From ENR-C20 sp942493145 (GTDB taxonomy: Bacteria; Bacillota; Clostridia; Acetivibrionales; DTU013): a stretch of DNA of 64,000 nucleotides. Below the pieces are notes generated by a model. That model searched no databases, had not been told where the DNA came from, and saw only the letters and a program-made list of their open reading frames with translations. Positions 56,003 to 64,000 of the stretch are shown here, piece after piece (position 1 is the stretch's first letter; each line of letters begins with the position of its first letter). The stretch spans positions 930,001-994,000 of the forward strand of contig OW818679.1 in the NCBI GenBank assembly GCA_942493145.1, given 5' to 3'. The position numbers and the translations under genes are program-made.

Positions 56003-57037
56003 TCAGCCAGCGGCAGTCTTTTGGTTTACTTCAACAGGTGGTTGACCTGCGACCAACTTTGCACGCTTTGCAGTAGATTCGGTTTGAAGTGTGTCAAGCG
56101 TGATGGCCAGGAGAAGGACTACGCCCATTGCAACGTACTGCCAGTATTGGTTAAGGTTCATCAGGTTCATACCGTTATTCAGAAGACCGATGATGAGCAT
56201 ACCGACAACCATGTTGTTCATCTTGCCACCGCCGCCTCCCATCTTGATACCGCCCAGCATTGCACCGGCCATGACGGTGAACTCAGCTCCAATACCTGTA
56301 CCTGAGCTTGAAGCACCTATACGGCCTGCGCACATGATAGCGCCAAGGGCAACGAAGACACCGGCTACAGCAAAGACCAGGACACGCATCTTGCCGAGGC
56401 TTACACCTGAAAGTACCACCGCGTCCGGATTGGAGCCGAGAGCGTATATGTTACGCCCGAAATAAGTCTTGTTAAGTATGAAGGCACCTAATGAAATTAT
56501 AATAAACATGACAAGGATGCCGATGGGGAACGTTATACTGTCAGCTCCGAGTTTGAAGCTGAAGTTGTAACCACCGAGGAATTTAAAGGGATCATCAAAG
56601 GTACGGAAAGTCTTTGAGTTTGAAAGCAGGTAGGTCACACCATTCAGAATATACTGGGTTGCCAGTGTAATCATGAACGGGAACACCTTAAGCCTGGCAT
56701 ATATCGCACCATTGATAGTTCCAAGGAAAATGCCGAGAACAAAGGCTGCGATAATAATCAAAAATGTACTGTATCCATTCTTTGCCATGAGACCCATGAC
56801 AACGGCGATGGTTGAAATCTGATATCCGGTTGAAAGATCCAGTCCGCCGGATAGCATTATGAATGTAATACCGACACCGACTATAAGCAGATATACGTTC
56901 TGATTGACGACGTTAATAAGATTTTGGGGATTGAGGAAGGTGCCGCCGGTCGCTACAGCGAAAATAATGATGAGAAACAAAAGAACGATATACATTATAT
57001 AGTCTCTCAATATTGTGGATAAGGTTTTTTTATTCAT
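56003..57037 (-). CDS. Ribose-type ABC transporter permease (RbsC-like)
   Basis: The 344-aa membrane protein has about ten helices and the RbsC/BPD_transp_2 pattern, including VGVGITFIMLSGGLDLSTGYQISTIAVVMGLM, GTINGAIYARLKVFPFMITLATQYI and the loop NIYALGSNPDAVVLSGVSLGKMRVLVF. It forms the sugar channel with the ATPase encoded just upstream (4-base overlap, TGA/ATG). One permease gene suffices, as in rbs and mgl systems. Glycine-rich GGIKMGGGGGKMNNMV near 285 is unremarkable in this family. Confidence 0.92.
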   Translation of the reverse strand: MNKKTLSTILRDYIMYIVLLFLIIIFAVATGGTFLNPQNLINVVNQNVYLLIVGVGITFIMLSGGLDLSTGYQISTIAVVMGLMAKNGYSTFLIIIAAFVLGIFLGTINGAIYARLKVFPFMITLATQYILNGVTYLLSNSKTFRTFDDPFKFLGGYNFSFKLGADSITFPIGILVMFIIISLGAFILNKTYFGRNIYALGSNPDAVVLSGVSLGKMRVLVFAVAGVFVALGAIMCAGRIGASSSGTGIGAEFTVMAGAMLGGIKMGGGGGKMNNMVVGMLIIGLLNNGMNLMNLNQYWQYVAMGVVLLLAITLDTLQTESTAKRAKLVAGQPPVEVNQKTAAG

Positions 57038-58545
57038 TGTATTGCCTCCAAATTCTTTACAGTGTGACCACCGGAAGCAAGTTCGAGGATAGCTTCCTGT
57101 GAAAATTCCTCTTTATTAAGTTCGCCTGCGAGTTCATGCTCTGCAAAGACAACTATTCGGTCTGACATACCAAGGAGCTCCTCCATGTCAGAAGTGACCA
57201 TGATGATACACTTGCCTTCATGACAGAGTCCGTTCATAAGCTCATAGATCTCATGCTTTGCGCCGACATCTATACCACGGGTGGGCTCATCAAAAATTAT
57301 TATGTCGGTTTCAGCTGCCAAAGCTTTTGCAACTACGACCTTTTGTTGATTTCCGCCTGAAAGGTTGAGAACCTTCTGCTCCAACGACGGAGCTTTGATG
57401 CGGAGACGATTGGAATACGATTCTGCTATTTGTTTTTCTCTTTTTTTATCTATAATGAGAAATTTTGAAATTTTCCTGACAATGTTATAGACTATGTTCC
57501 AGCTGATGGACTCCATAAGGAAGCAGCCTTCCAGTTTCCTGTCCTCGGGAATAAGGCCCATGCCATAGCCCATTGCATCTCTGGGAGTCTTGATATCAAC
57601 TGCTTTGCCATTAACTAAAACTTCCCCCCATTGCCGATGCTCAGAGCCGAACGCGACCTTCATGATTTCAGATCTTCCGGCACCGACAAGACCTGCAATG
57701 CCAAGAATCTCGGAACGACGTGCTTTGAATGAAATGTTTTTGACACCGTTTCCAGTGAGGTTCCTGAGCTCAAGGGCAACATCACCGGGTTGTGTTGTCC
57801 TCAGCGGGTATTTTTCTGAAAGCTCACGGCCGACCATGAATTTTATAAGCTCAGGACGGCTACTTTCAGTTGTTTTCAAAGTTGTAATATATTTGCCGTC
57901 TCTGAAGACGGAAACGCGATCGGATACCTGGAAAATCTCCTCAAGACGATGGGAAATGTAAATAATAGTCGCACCTTTAGCCTTTAATTGGGAAATGATC
58001 TTAAAGAGGATATCTATTTCCGAGACAGTCAGCGAGGCTGTAGGCTCGTCCAGGACGAGAATCTGGGGGTTTTTGGTAACAGCCTTTGAAATCTCGACAA
58101 TCTGTTTTTGTGCGGAACTAAGATTGCGAACAAGAGTGCTTGGGTCTATATCAATTCCGAATTGATCGAAAACACTCTGGGCAATTTTGTTCATAGCTTT
58201 CTGGTCTACCAGCTTGCCGAGTCGGTTACCATAGCATATATTCTCGGCAGCGGAGAGAGACTCAATCAGGTTGAACTCCTGATAAATGCACTCGATACCA
58301 TTTTGTCTTGCAAAAGCGGGAGTCATGGTAGAACATGCTTCGTTCTTACAAACTACTATACTTCCCTTATCCGGACGTACAGCACCGGTTATGGTTTTGA
58401 TAAATGTGGACTTTCCTGCGCCATTTTCACCTACGATGGCATGGACTTCACCGGCGATGAAATCCAGAGAAACATCGTCTAGCGCAACGACACCAGGGTA
58501 TAGTTTTGTTATGTTCTTAAGTGATAATACATAATTATCGCTCAA
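57034..58545 (-). CDS. Ribose-type ABC transporter ATP-binding protein (RbsA/MglA-like)
   Basis: The 503-aa protein has two fused ABC domains: the first with GENGAGKST, LSSAQKQ and LVLDEPTASL, the second with a degenerate P-loop (GLVGAGRSE) and LSGGNQQ, IIFDEPTRGIDVGA. This is typical of sugar importers such as RbsA and MglA, where only one site is fully competent. The start is ATG 58545 with GAGGTG upstream. A hairpin at 58581 separates it from the solute-binding gene. Confidence 0.93.
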   Translation of the reverse strand: MSDNYVLSLKNITKLYPGVVALDDVSLDFIAGEVHAIVGENGAGKSTFIKTITGAVRPDKGSIVVCKNEACSTMTPAFARQNGIECIYQEFNLIESLSAAENICYGNRLGKLVDQKAMNKIAQSVFDQFGIDIDPSTLVRNLSSAQKQIVEISKAVTKNPQILVLDEPTASLTVSEIDILFKIISQLKAKGATIIYISHRLEEIFQVSDRVSVFRDGKYITTLKTTESSRPELIKFMVGRELSEKYPLRTTQPGDVALELRNLTGNGVKNISFKARRSEILGIAGLVGAGRSEIMKVAFGSEHRQWGEVLVNGKAVDIKTPRDAMGYGMGLIPEDRKLEGCFLMESISWNIVYNIVRKISKFLIIDKKREKQIAESYSNRLRIKAPSLEQKVLNLSGGNQQKVVVAKALAAETDIIIFDEPTRGIDVGAKHEIYELMNGLCHEGKCIIMVTSDMEELLGMSDRIVVFAEHELAGELNKEEFSQEAILELASGGHTVKNLEAIQ

Positions 58546-58580
58546 AGGTGATACACCTCTTTCCGGAGATTTACTCTAAA

Positions 58581-58607
58581 AGGGACACAAGCTGGAACTT
58601 GTGCCCC
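58581..58607 (-). promoter_or_regulatory. Intercistronic hairpin after the sugar-binding protein gene
   Basis: Stem GGGGCACAAG/CTTGTGTCCC (58582-58591 with 58598-58607 region, one wobble), 6-base loop, without a U-run on the minus strand. Such hairpins keep solute-binding transcripts more abundant than the ATPase and permease parts. Confidence 0.6.
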
Positions 58608-58658
58608 TCCGCGAGTTTATGCTGATATTACCAGTTTGTTACATATATTGAAATGCTA

Positions 58659-59819
58659 TTAGTACTTGTACTTGATTGCGGGGTTTTCTTCGCCCATTTT
58701 CCAGGTCTTTTCAAAAGCGAAGGTTGCGTTGCTGTAAACTGAGTCATAATAAACTTCACCGAATTTCCATGATCCATCTGCAGATCCAAGCATCAGTTCG
58801 CCAAGTTTCTTTCCAGTATCCTGGGGAGATGCGCCATATGTAACATAGCCCTTGAAAGCTGTGCTTGATGCATCGGCTTTAGCTTTTGCAAATTCTTCCT
58901 TTGTTGCTGTATCCTCATAGCAGTTGATAACACAGAATTCCTTCAGGTCGATCTTTTTCTCTTTGGCATACTTGGCCAGGAACTGAGTGACACCTACCAT
59001 ACAGTCGGGCTCATAGCAGATAAATATACGAAGATCGGGGTTTGCAGTCATCTGGTTTTCTGCCCAGGTATAGCCTTTGGTCTGAGCATCTTTACCATAA
59101 GACACATTGGTATTGTAATTGAAGAGGATCTCGCTTTCTTCGGTTCTGTCGCGGAAAGCATTGGAGCGGTACTGTCCATCCTGAATATCGTCATAGACGT
59201 CAAGAGCTACAGGGATTTTTCCTTTTGCAGCGTCCTTGGCAGGATTGTTGGCTTTTGCCCATGCTTCAGCCATTTCAATAGCGAACATACCAGTTATTTC
59301 ATAAGCTGTGTATATAGCGGTGTTTATAGTGTAATCCGCCGGGAGTGCACCAAGATAGCCAACTGCGATACCTGCAGCGGTTGCTTTCTCTACAATGTCC
59401 TTCAACATTTCAACAGACATTGCAGGAACCATTAAAGCGCCGACTTTCTTCGATGCGATAGCATCCTCAACGAAGGAAACCTGCTTGCCGGGGTCTAAAG
59501 CTGCGTCCTTTGCTACATAAGTCCAGCCTTGAGCTGTCATTGTTTCGCCCATGGTATTGCAGATGACCATCAGACCTTCAGCATTGGTAGTCGGAACGAC
59601 TGCCCAAACTTCCTTTTGCCCGTTCCAGGTAAAGGCAGGAGCAGCAGGCTCAGCCGGAGTAGCTGCAGGAGCGGCCTCAGCAGTAGTAGCAGGAGCAGCT
59701 TCCGCAGTAGTAGCAGGAGCCTCAGCAGTAGTAGCGGCGGCTGGTGTTGTGGAACCTCCGCAAGCAGCCAGGGACAATACCATTGTCAGGGCAAGAAGTA
59801 GTGCTAAGAGTTTTTTCAT
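58659..59819 (-). CDS. Sugar-binding lipoprotein of the ribose-type ABC transporter
   Basis: The start is ATG 59819 behind AAGGAAGGAAC; an in-frame ATG 19 codons upstream has no signal-peptide sense. The 386-aa precursor has signal and lipobox LAAC (Cys20), a ~50-residue Ala/Thr/Pro/Glu linker (repeated TTAEAAPA), and a periplasmic-binding type 1 (Peripla_BP_4) fold (KQVSFVEDAIASKKVGALMVPAMSVE). It captures a sugar for the RbsA/RbsC-like pair downstream. Which sugar is unknown. Confidence 0.9.
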   Translation of the reverse strand: MKKLLALLLALTMVLSLAACGGSTTPAAATTAEAPATTAEAAPATTAEAAPAATPAEPAAPAFTWNGQKEVWAVVPTTNAEGLMVICNTMGETMTAQGWTYVAKDAALDPGKQVSFVEDAIASKKVGALMVPAMSVEMLKDIVEKATAAGIAVGYLGALPADYTINTAIYTAYEITGMFAIEMAEAWAKANNPAKDAAKGKIPVALDVYDDIQDGQYRSNAFRDRTEESEILFNYNTNVSYGKDAQTKGYTWAENQMTANPDLRIFICYEPDCMVGVTQFLAKYAKEKKIDLKEFCVINCYEDTATKEEFAKAKADASSTAFKGYVTYGASPQDTGKKLGELMLGSADGSWKFGEVYYDSVYSNATFAFEKTWKMGEENPAIKYKY

Positions 59820-59938
59820 TGTTCTTCCTTCCTTTCTTTCTATACTTTTTTTAATTAATATGTAAACGGATTTCAACCCGTTTGCCGATGAGTGGAAAGC
59901 AGAGACGACATAGAAGTTAATATTATATAACTGTCTAC

Positions 59939-59967
59939 ATCTTAATACTTACCATAAACATTGTCAA
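59939..59967 (-). promoter_or_regulatory. Promoter of the ribose-type ABC operon
   Basis: On the minus strand TTGACA (59967-59962), 17 bases, TAAGAT (59944-59939), 120 bases before the ATG at 59819. Confidence 0.65.
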
Positions 59968-60158
59968 GAATCATGAAGTATCAAGGTGGAATAATTTGCA
60001 TTTTATTAAATATGTTACCTGATATAGTTAAATAATTGGTACAAATTATAGGAGTTGAAAGCCTTATAACGCAATCATTTGGCGGGGTATGTACTTGTTG
60101 TTAAGATTCTGTTATAATTTAATAAATGTAAATTAATTTTGAAAGGAAGGGTTAAAAA

Positions 60159-60392
60159 ATGGTAAAACCAATAAAAATCAAGGACATAAACGAAATAGAA
60201 AAGATAAATGCAATTGTTTCAAAATATCCATATGACATATGGATCCATGGCAAGAGCGGTATGGCGGATGCCAAGTCAATACTCGGCATGTTCATCCTTA
60301 AACTGAATGAACCGTTGACACTAGTCGTACCCGATGATGCTGATACCACTCAATTGTTCAGGGAGCTTGATGATTATATCCATTTTTTCTAG
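60159..60392 (+). CDS. HPr-like protein without the phospho-histidine, 77 aa
   Basis: ATG 60159 lies behind GAAAGGAAGG. The 77-aa protein resembles the PTS phosphocarrier HPr in its centre and end (DAKSILGMFILKLNEPLTLVVPDDAD, compare the regulatory Ser46 region KSI(L/M)G). The catalytic segment with His15 and Arg17 is absent: that region reads PYDIWIHGKSGMADAKS. The serine of KSI is retained, so it could still be phosphorylated by HPr kinase, acting like a Crh-type regulator rather than a PTS carrier. It is monocistronic, divergent from the sugar ABC operon. Confidence 0.7.
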   Translation: MVKPIKIKDINEIEKINAIVSKYPYDIWIHGKSGMADAKSILGMFILKLNEPLTLVVPDDADTTQLFRELDDYIHFF

Positions 60393-60498
60393 ATAGTATA
60401 TAGTCATTTTGAAAAGCTTCATTAACATTGTGAAATAATACAAGCGGAATCAAATAAGTTTGTCGTTTTATATAATATATATAATAAGGAAGAAACCC

Positions 60499-61845
60499 GT
60501 GACAATGGACAAAGAATACCTGATATTACATTCAGCTATGGAAGCAAACATATTACCGATCACATCAAGATGCGATGCCGCTTGTGTCTTCTGCAGCCAT
60601 AAAAATAATCCTAAGGGCATAAATGTGGTGACTATAGGTGACAGATCACTGGAAGAGACAGAACACACCTTGAACCATCTGAACGGCCGGAATATGATAA
60701 CCATAGGGGAATCTGCAACAAGCATCATAGAAGGAGAGCCTCTGTGCCATCCACAATTCACGGAAATCATCAGGAGGGTGAGGGCAAAATTCCCGGAGAC
60801 GCCCATATCCATAACAACCAACGGACATGGATTGGATGAAGAAATGGTGAAGTTCCTGAAGGATATGTACCCACTGGTCATCCAGCTATCCATCAACAGT
60901 GCCACTGTTGATGGAAGGAGGGCATTGATGGGTGACGACCTGAAGAAAGCGGAAGCAACGATCAATGGAGTCAGACTGCTTTCAAAGTACGGCATTCTAT
61001 ACCATGGAAGCATTGTAGCCATGCCGCATGTAGTGGGATGGAACGATATTGAACAATCCGTGAGGTATCTTGCAGATAATAATGTTTTGACAATAAGGTT
61101 ATTCATGCCGGGTTATGCAGAAAAAGCGGATCCGGAGCATAAATTCGACCATTGGAAGATGTTCGAAGATATAAGGAACTTCATTGAAAGGGTGGGCGAT
61201 ACCATCCCATGCCCGCTTTTATTGGAACCTTCATATGTGAAGGATCTATATGCCGTTGTCTCGGGTGTGATTATCAGGTCAAAAGCTTTTGAAGCCGGCT
61301 TGAGAAGAGGGGATATCATAAGAAGTATAAACGGTCATGAGCCCCGCTCCCGTGCAGAGGCATGGAACATGTTGCAAAGTCCTGGCAAACTCGAAATATT
61401 CCTTGAACGCAAGGGTGCAACCATCAAAAGTGGATGGGAAAACGAGCCTTTTACAGATCCCGGGATCATTATGGAACATGATTTTGATATGGACAGGCTG
61501 GATGATATCAAACGTGTAGCAGGCACCTGCAGTGGAAAAATATTGGCACTGGCTTCGGAACTGGGCTGGCAGGTACTGTCGGCTGCGGTACGCAAGGCAG
61601 GTCTTGATGACCGGATAGACATATATCCAGTAAAAAACCGTTTGTTCGGTGGTTCGATAGGAGCTGCAGGGTTGCTCAGTGTACAGGATTTTCTAAAGGC
61701 CTATGAGGAATACTGCAGTGGGCACCATCGGCCGGATATGATTCTTGTACCCGGAGAAGCTTTTGACTTCCAGGGTAATGATATCATGCAGCAACACTTT
61801 GATGAGATCAAGCGTGGTACCGGGGTCCGGGTCGAGATAACCTGA
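60499..61845 (+). CDS. Radical SAM protein with PDZ and DUF512-like C-terminus
   Basis: GTG 60499 fits the AAGGA spacing better than the ATG two codons later. The 448-aa protein has the radical SAM cluster CDAACVFC (Cys25, Cys29, Cys32), then a PDZ-like module (SGVIIRSKAFEAGLRRGDIIRSINGHEP, ~255-285), then a C-terminal domain with FGGSIGAAGLLSVQDFL and ILVPGEAF that resembles DUF512. Radical SAM-PDZ-DUF512 proteins are conserved in Firmicutes without a known reaction. Here the radical SAM part comes first and the PDZ lies between, unlike the more usual PDZ-first order. Its 3' end overlaps a transposase gene by 38 bases, convergent. Confidence 0.8.
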   Translation: MTMDKEYLILHSAMEANILPITSRCDAACVFCSHKNNPKGINVVTIGDRSLEETEHTLNHLNGRNMITIGESATSIIEGEPLCHPQFTEIIRRVRAKFPETPISITTNGHGLDEEMVKFLKDMYPLVIQLSINSATVDGRRALMGDDLKKAEATINGVRLLSKYGILYHGSIVAMPHVVGWNDIEQSVRYLADNNVLTIRLFMPGYAEKADPEHKFDHWKMFEDIRNFIERVGDTIPCPLLLEPSYVKDLYAVVSGVIIRSKAFEAGLRRGDIIRSINGHEPRSRAEAWNMLQSPGKLEIFLERKGATIKSGWENEPFTDPGIIMEHDFDMDRLDDIKRVAGTCSGKILALASELGWQVLSAAVRKAGLDDRIDIYPVKNRLFGGSIGAAGLLSVQDFLKAYEEYCSGHHRPDMILVPGEAFDFQGNDIMQQHFDEIKRGTGVRVEIT

Positions 61846-62701
61846 CAGATGGTGGAATGAGGCGGTTTGACGGTATGAATTGCATTTCAAACAAAACCTT
61901 GTTGACAGTAGAATGCGACAAGCCTCCGACAAGCTGCCCGATTTCCTTTAAAGTCATAATAGAATTCTGCCTGAGGTGTAAAATAACTTTCCTTCTCAAA
62001 TCCTTGTTTGCTGGTAGCTCTTTTATAGTGACAGAGTTATTATCCAATTCGGATACAACATATTTCCAGGCGCTTTCATAGGAATCGATATAATCCTTGC
62101 GGTTTTTCATACATTCAATCTTATCTTCCTTTGTATCCAAAACATCACCAGGATACTCAAACTTCTCCAGATATGATTTATATCCCTCAACAGCTTCCGC
62201 CCTGTCGGCAGAAAAATGTCCAAGAATCCTGCTGCAATCCACCATGCTTTCTTCATGCAACTTTGCTGTATAGACACCACAGCTGCTCCATGGATAGCTT
62301 TCCGGAGTTTCTGCGTACCCTGCCGTGACAGGATTGATGTGTATATGTGCACTTGTAAGTAAAAGGTGCCTGATATCCGGCAAGGTTTCGCTCATGTATC
62401 TGTCATGCATCAAAGGTCCTGATCTGTTGTGGGCACTGTTGAAATATGTGACATATCCTATACTGATACTTTTCATTATGTTTGATATATTGTTACCGTT
62501 GCAGCCAATGATGAGATGTATATGGTTGTCCATCAGACAGAAGGCCTCAAACTTCAAATCATGCTTAAATATGGCTTTTTTAAGGATTTCCAGCATGGCT
62601 TCCTTATCTGGGTCTGATTTAAATATTTTGCAGTTTTCTTTACCTCGCATGACAATGTGGTATGTGCGATGAGAACCTTTTATCCTGGCCTGTCTTGGCA
62701 T
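61808..62701 (-). CDS. Y1 (REP-type/IS200-like) transposase family protein
   Basis: ATG 62701 follows GGAGGTG. The 297-aa protein carries the HUH motif DNHIHLII (His60, His62) and a candidate catalytic tyrosine within the SIGYVTYFNSAHNRSGPLMHDRY segment of the Y1 transposase fold; a C-terminal helix-turn-helix (LRQNSIMTLKEIGQLVGGLSHSTVNKVL) is the extension seen in RAYT-like proteins. Such genes are usually single-copy, domesticated housekeeping-like nucleases rather than IS elements. I saw no flanking inverted or direct repeats, so no element boundaries are given. Confidence 0.88.
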   Translation of the reverse strand: MPRQARIKGSHRTYHIVMRGKENCKIFKSDPDKEAMLEILKKAIFKHDLKFEAFCLMDNHIHLIIGCNGNNISNIMKSISIGYVTYFNSAHNRSGPLMHDRYMSETLPDIRHLLLTSAHIHINPVTAGYAETPESYPWSSCGVYTAKLHEESMVDCSRILGHFSADRAEAVEGYKSYLEKFEYPGDVLDTKEDKIECMKNRKDYIDSYESAWKYVVSELDNNSVTIKELPANKDLRRKVILHLRQNSIMTLKEIGQLVGGLSHSTVNKVLFEMQFIPSNRLIPPSVRLSRPGPRYHA

Positions 62702-62882
62702 TTTTAACACCTCCGTAAAGAAATTCTAGCATAACAATCTGTGTTTTACAAGAACCGTCCCCAATTATTAGGTTTGCTTGTTTACTATTAGCATATATGG
62801 GGATATAATTATAGGCGATTCTTGTTACAAATCTTTCAGTGTCAGTATTTAAAGAAAAGAGAATTAATTAAGGAGGTCGCAG

Positions 62883-64000
62883 ATGAAAATGTCAAAAAGG
62901 TTGATTCCCCTGGCAATTGTTTTCATTATGGTTTTCACCCTCATGGTTGGCTGCGGGCAACAGGAAACAAACACCGAACCGGCCAGTACTGCAGCAGCAA
63001 CCGCCGCACCTGCCGAACAGACTGCAGCACCTGCAGCAGAAGGTATTACATTTCCATTGAAAGACAAAGTTGAATTCACATGCTGGATTACCGGACCACG
63101 TAATATGTCGTCAATACTTCCAAATGGTTTTGATGACCACAAGGTCATTCAGGAAATTGAAAAAATGACGAATGTACACATCAACTGGGAGTACGGCTCT
63201 GCTGAAAGTGCGCAGGATGCATTCAACCTGATGATTTCTGCAGGAGATTACACTGAAATAATAGCCCAACTGACTGACCGTTATGCAGGCGGAGCAGACA
63301 AAGCAGTAGAAGATGGTGTATGTCTCAATCTCAATGATTACATAGGAACTTATGCTCCCAACTTTTCCAAACTCATTGCATCCGATCCGCTTGTAAAGAA
63401 AGCGACAATTACAGACGGCGGAAATGTTACCGGTTTACCGCGTTTGCTCGATGCTGAGGATATGATGGATTACGGCCCTGTCATCAGGCAGGACTGGCTG
63501 GATGACCTCGGACTTGCATCACCTGTGACATATGACGATTACTACACTGTACTCAAGGCTTTCAAGGAAAAGAAGGGGGCTGACCAGGCCCTGTGGCTCC
63601 AGAACACCGGCGTACCGTGGAAAAATTTCCTTATCGATGGTTTTGGTGTAGCCGGCTTTGCTTCCATGATGCCTAATATAGACGCTCCATTCTATGTAGA
63701 TAATGGCACAGTCAAATTCGGAATGATTGAAAATGGTTTCAAGGATTACCTGACAATGGTTAACAAATGGTATACCGAAGGACTTATATCCAAGGATTTC
63801 ATAAAGAATATGATGCCTTTCGCTGATGACAATATAGTAACAACCGGAAAATCAGGAATATGGTATACCGACATATATGGGATACATTCAACCGTCCAGA
63901 AGGCGAATGATCCCAATTACAAAATTGCCGGTATTCATGACGCTGTCAAGAAGGTTGGCGACAAGCTCCATCAAAAGAACAGCCCATACCCCATAGCCGG
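62883..64000 (+). CDS. Extracellular solute-binding lipoprotein (ABC, family 1), cut by window edge
   Basis: ATG 62883 stands behind TAAGGAGGTC. The visible 372 residues start with a signal and lipobox MVGC (Cys24), an Ala/Thr/Pro/Glu linker (~25-48), then a family-1 solute-binding fold of the LplA-like group (KVIQEIEKMTNVHINWEYGSAES, DYTEIIAQLTDRYAGG, LNLNDYIGTYAPNFSKLI, RQDWLDDLGLASPVTYDDYYTVLKAFKEKK). Such proteins bind oligosaccharides. The gene runs off the right edge; permease genes would be expected beyond it. Confidence 0.9.
   Translation, partial: MKMSKRLIPLAIVFIMVFTLMVGCGQQETNTEPASTAAATAAPAEQTAAPAAEGITFPLKDKVEFTCWITGPRNMSSILPNGFDDHKVIQEIEKMTNVHINWEYGSAESAQDAFNLMISAGDYTEIIAQLTDRYAGGADKAVEDGVCLNLNDYIGTYAPNFSKLIASDPLVKKATITDGGNVTGLPRLLDAEDMMDYGPVIRQDWLDDLGLASPVTYDDYYTVLKAFKEKKGADQALWLQNTGVPWKNFLIDGFGVAGFASMMPNIDAPFYVDNGTVKFGMIENGFKDYLTMVNKWYTEGLISKDFIKNMMPFADDNIVTTGKSGIWYTDIYGIHSTVQKANDPNYKIAGIHDAVKKVGDKLHQKNSPYPIA

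Noticed and set aside
59529..59865. Plus-strand Ser/Arg-rich and Ala/Val-rich frames opposite the sugar-binding protein
   Set aside because: Shadows of the repeated Ala/Thr/Glu linker on the other strand.
61808..62701. Complete insertion sequence around the Y1 transposase
   Set aside because: No terminal hairpins or target-site signs were identified, and an overlap with the radical SAM gene argues against a recent element.

Overview
The window comes from an anaerobic, low-to-moderate GC member of the Clostridia. The evidence is a clostridial-type 16S/23S/5S rRNA operon, strong AGGAGG-type ribosome-binding sites with frequent GTG/TTG starts, sigma-A-like promoters, Gram-positive lipoprotein solute-binding proteins, and typical clostridial enzymes (CoA-disulfide reductase-rhodanese, C_GCAxxG_C_C protein, probable PPi-type PEP carboxykinase, EutH, an ornithine-racemase-like enzyme, Lsa-type ABC-F). 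I do not assign a genus.

Region 1 (1-13160) looks like a catabolic/transport island. It holds the end of a LysR regulator, a URO-D-family methyltransferase-like protein, an OmpR-type response regulator, a redox/dehydrogenase operon (CoA-disulfide reductase-rhodanese, C_GCAxxG_C_C protein, SDR, EthD-like protein), a sensor histidine kinase, and a complete Liv-type ABC transporter. The regulator and kinase lie 4.3 kb apart. Each has the same TTGACG-17-TATNAT promoter, each keeps a scar of the missing partner, and each is followed by a near-identical ~90-bp regulatory block with 11-bp-spaced TTTCA direct repeats. This suggests tandem duplication of a promoter-RR-HK-box cassette followed by reciprocal loss, leaving one two-component system flanking two target operons.

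Region 2 (13160-23340) carries a probable PPi-PEPCK, a peroxiredoxin, two tiny basic ORFs, a Lsa-type ABC-F gene with an upstream leader ORF and attenuator hairpin, a LysR regulator, a 65-aa hydrophobic protein, EutH and an SDR. Region 3 (23480-29540) is one rRNA operon with three 88-bp tandem promoters, long RNase III-type processing stems, no spacer tRNA, and an apparent internal promoter in the 16S-23S spacer.

Region 4 (29640-42560) is mixed: a zinc-ribbon protein, a gene remnant, a GGDEF protein, a small operon (36-aa ORF, UbiA prenyltransferase, CPBP protease, methyltransferase), an M6 secreted metalloprotease, a CZB-type soluble chemoreceptor, a small membrane protein under a perfect CsoR/CstR-like palindrome, a SnoaL-like protein, and a beta-helix-like protein. 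Region 5 (42690-49190) is a coherent Fe-S/redox block: DUF134 regulator, NifX-like protein, two ferredoxin-fused MinD-type ATPases, an Mrp-NifX fusion, then thioredoxin divergent from an atypical thioredoxin reductase with a split permease. The thioredoxin promoter has a second CsoR/CstR-like operator.

Region 6 (49340-64000) holds a TRAP transporter (DctQ-DctM-DctP), an ornithine-racemase-like gene, GNAT, an MDR dehydrogenase, a ribose-type ABC transporter, an HPr-like protein without the phospho-His, a radical SAM-PDZ-DUF512-like protein, a Y1 (REP-type) transposase, and a solute-binding lipoprotein cut by the window edge.
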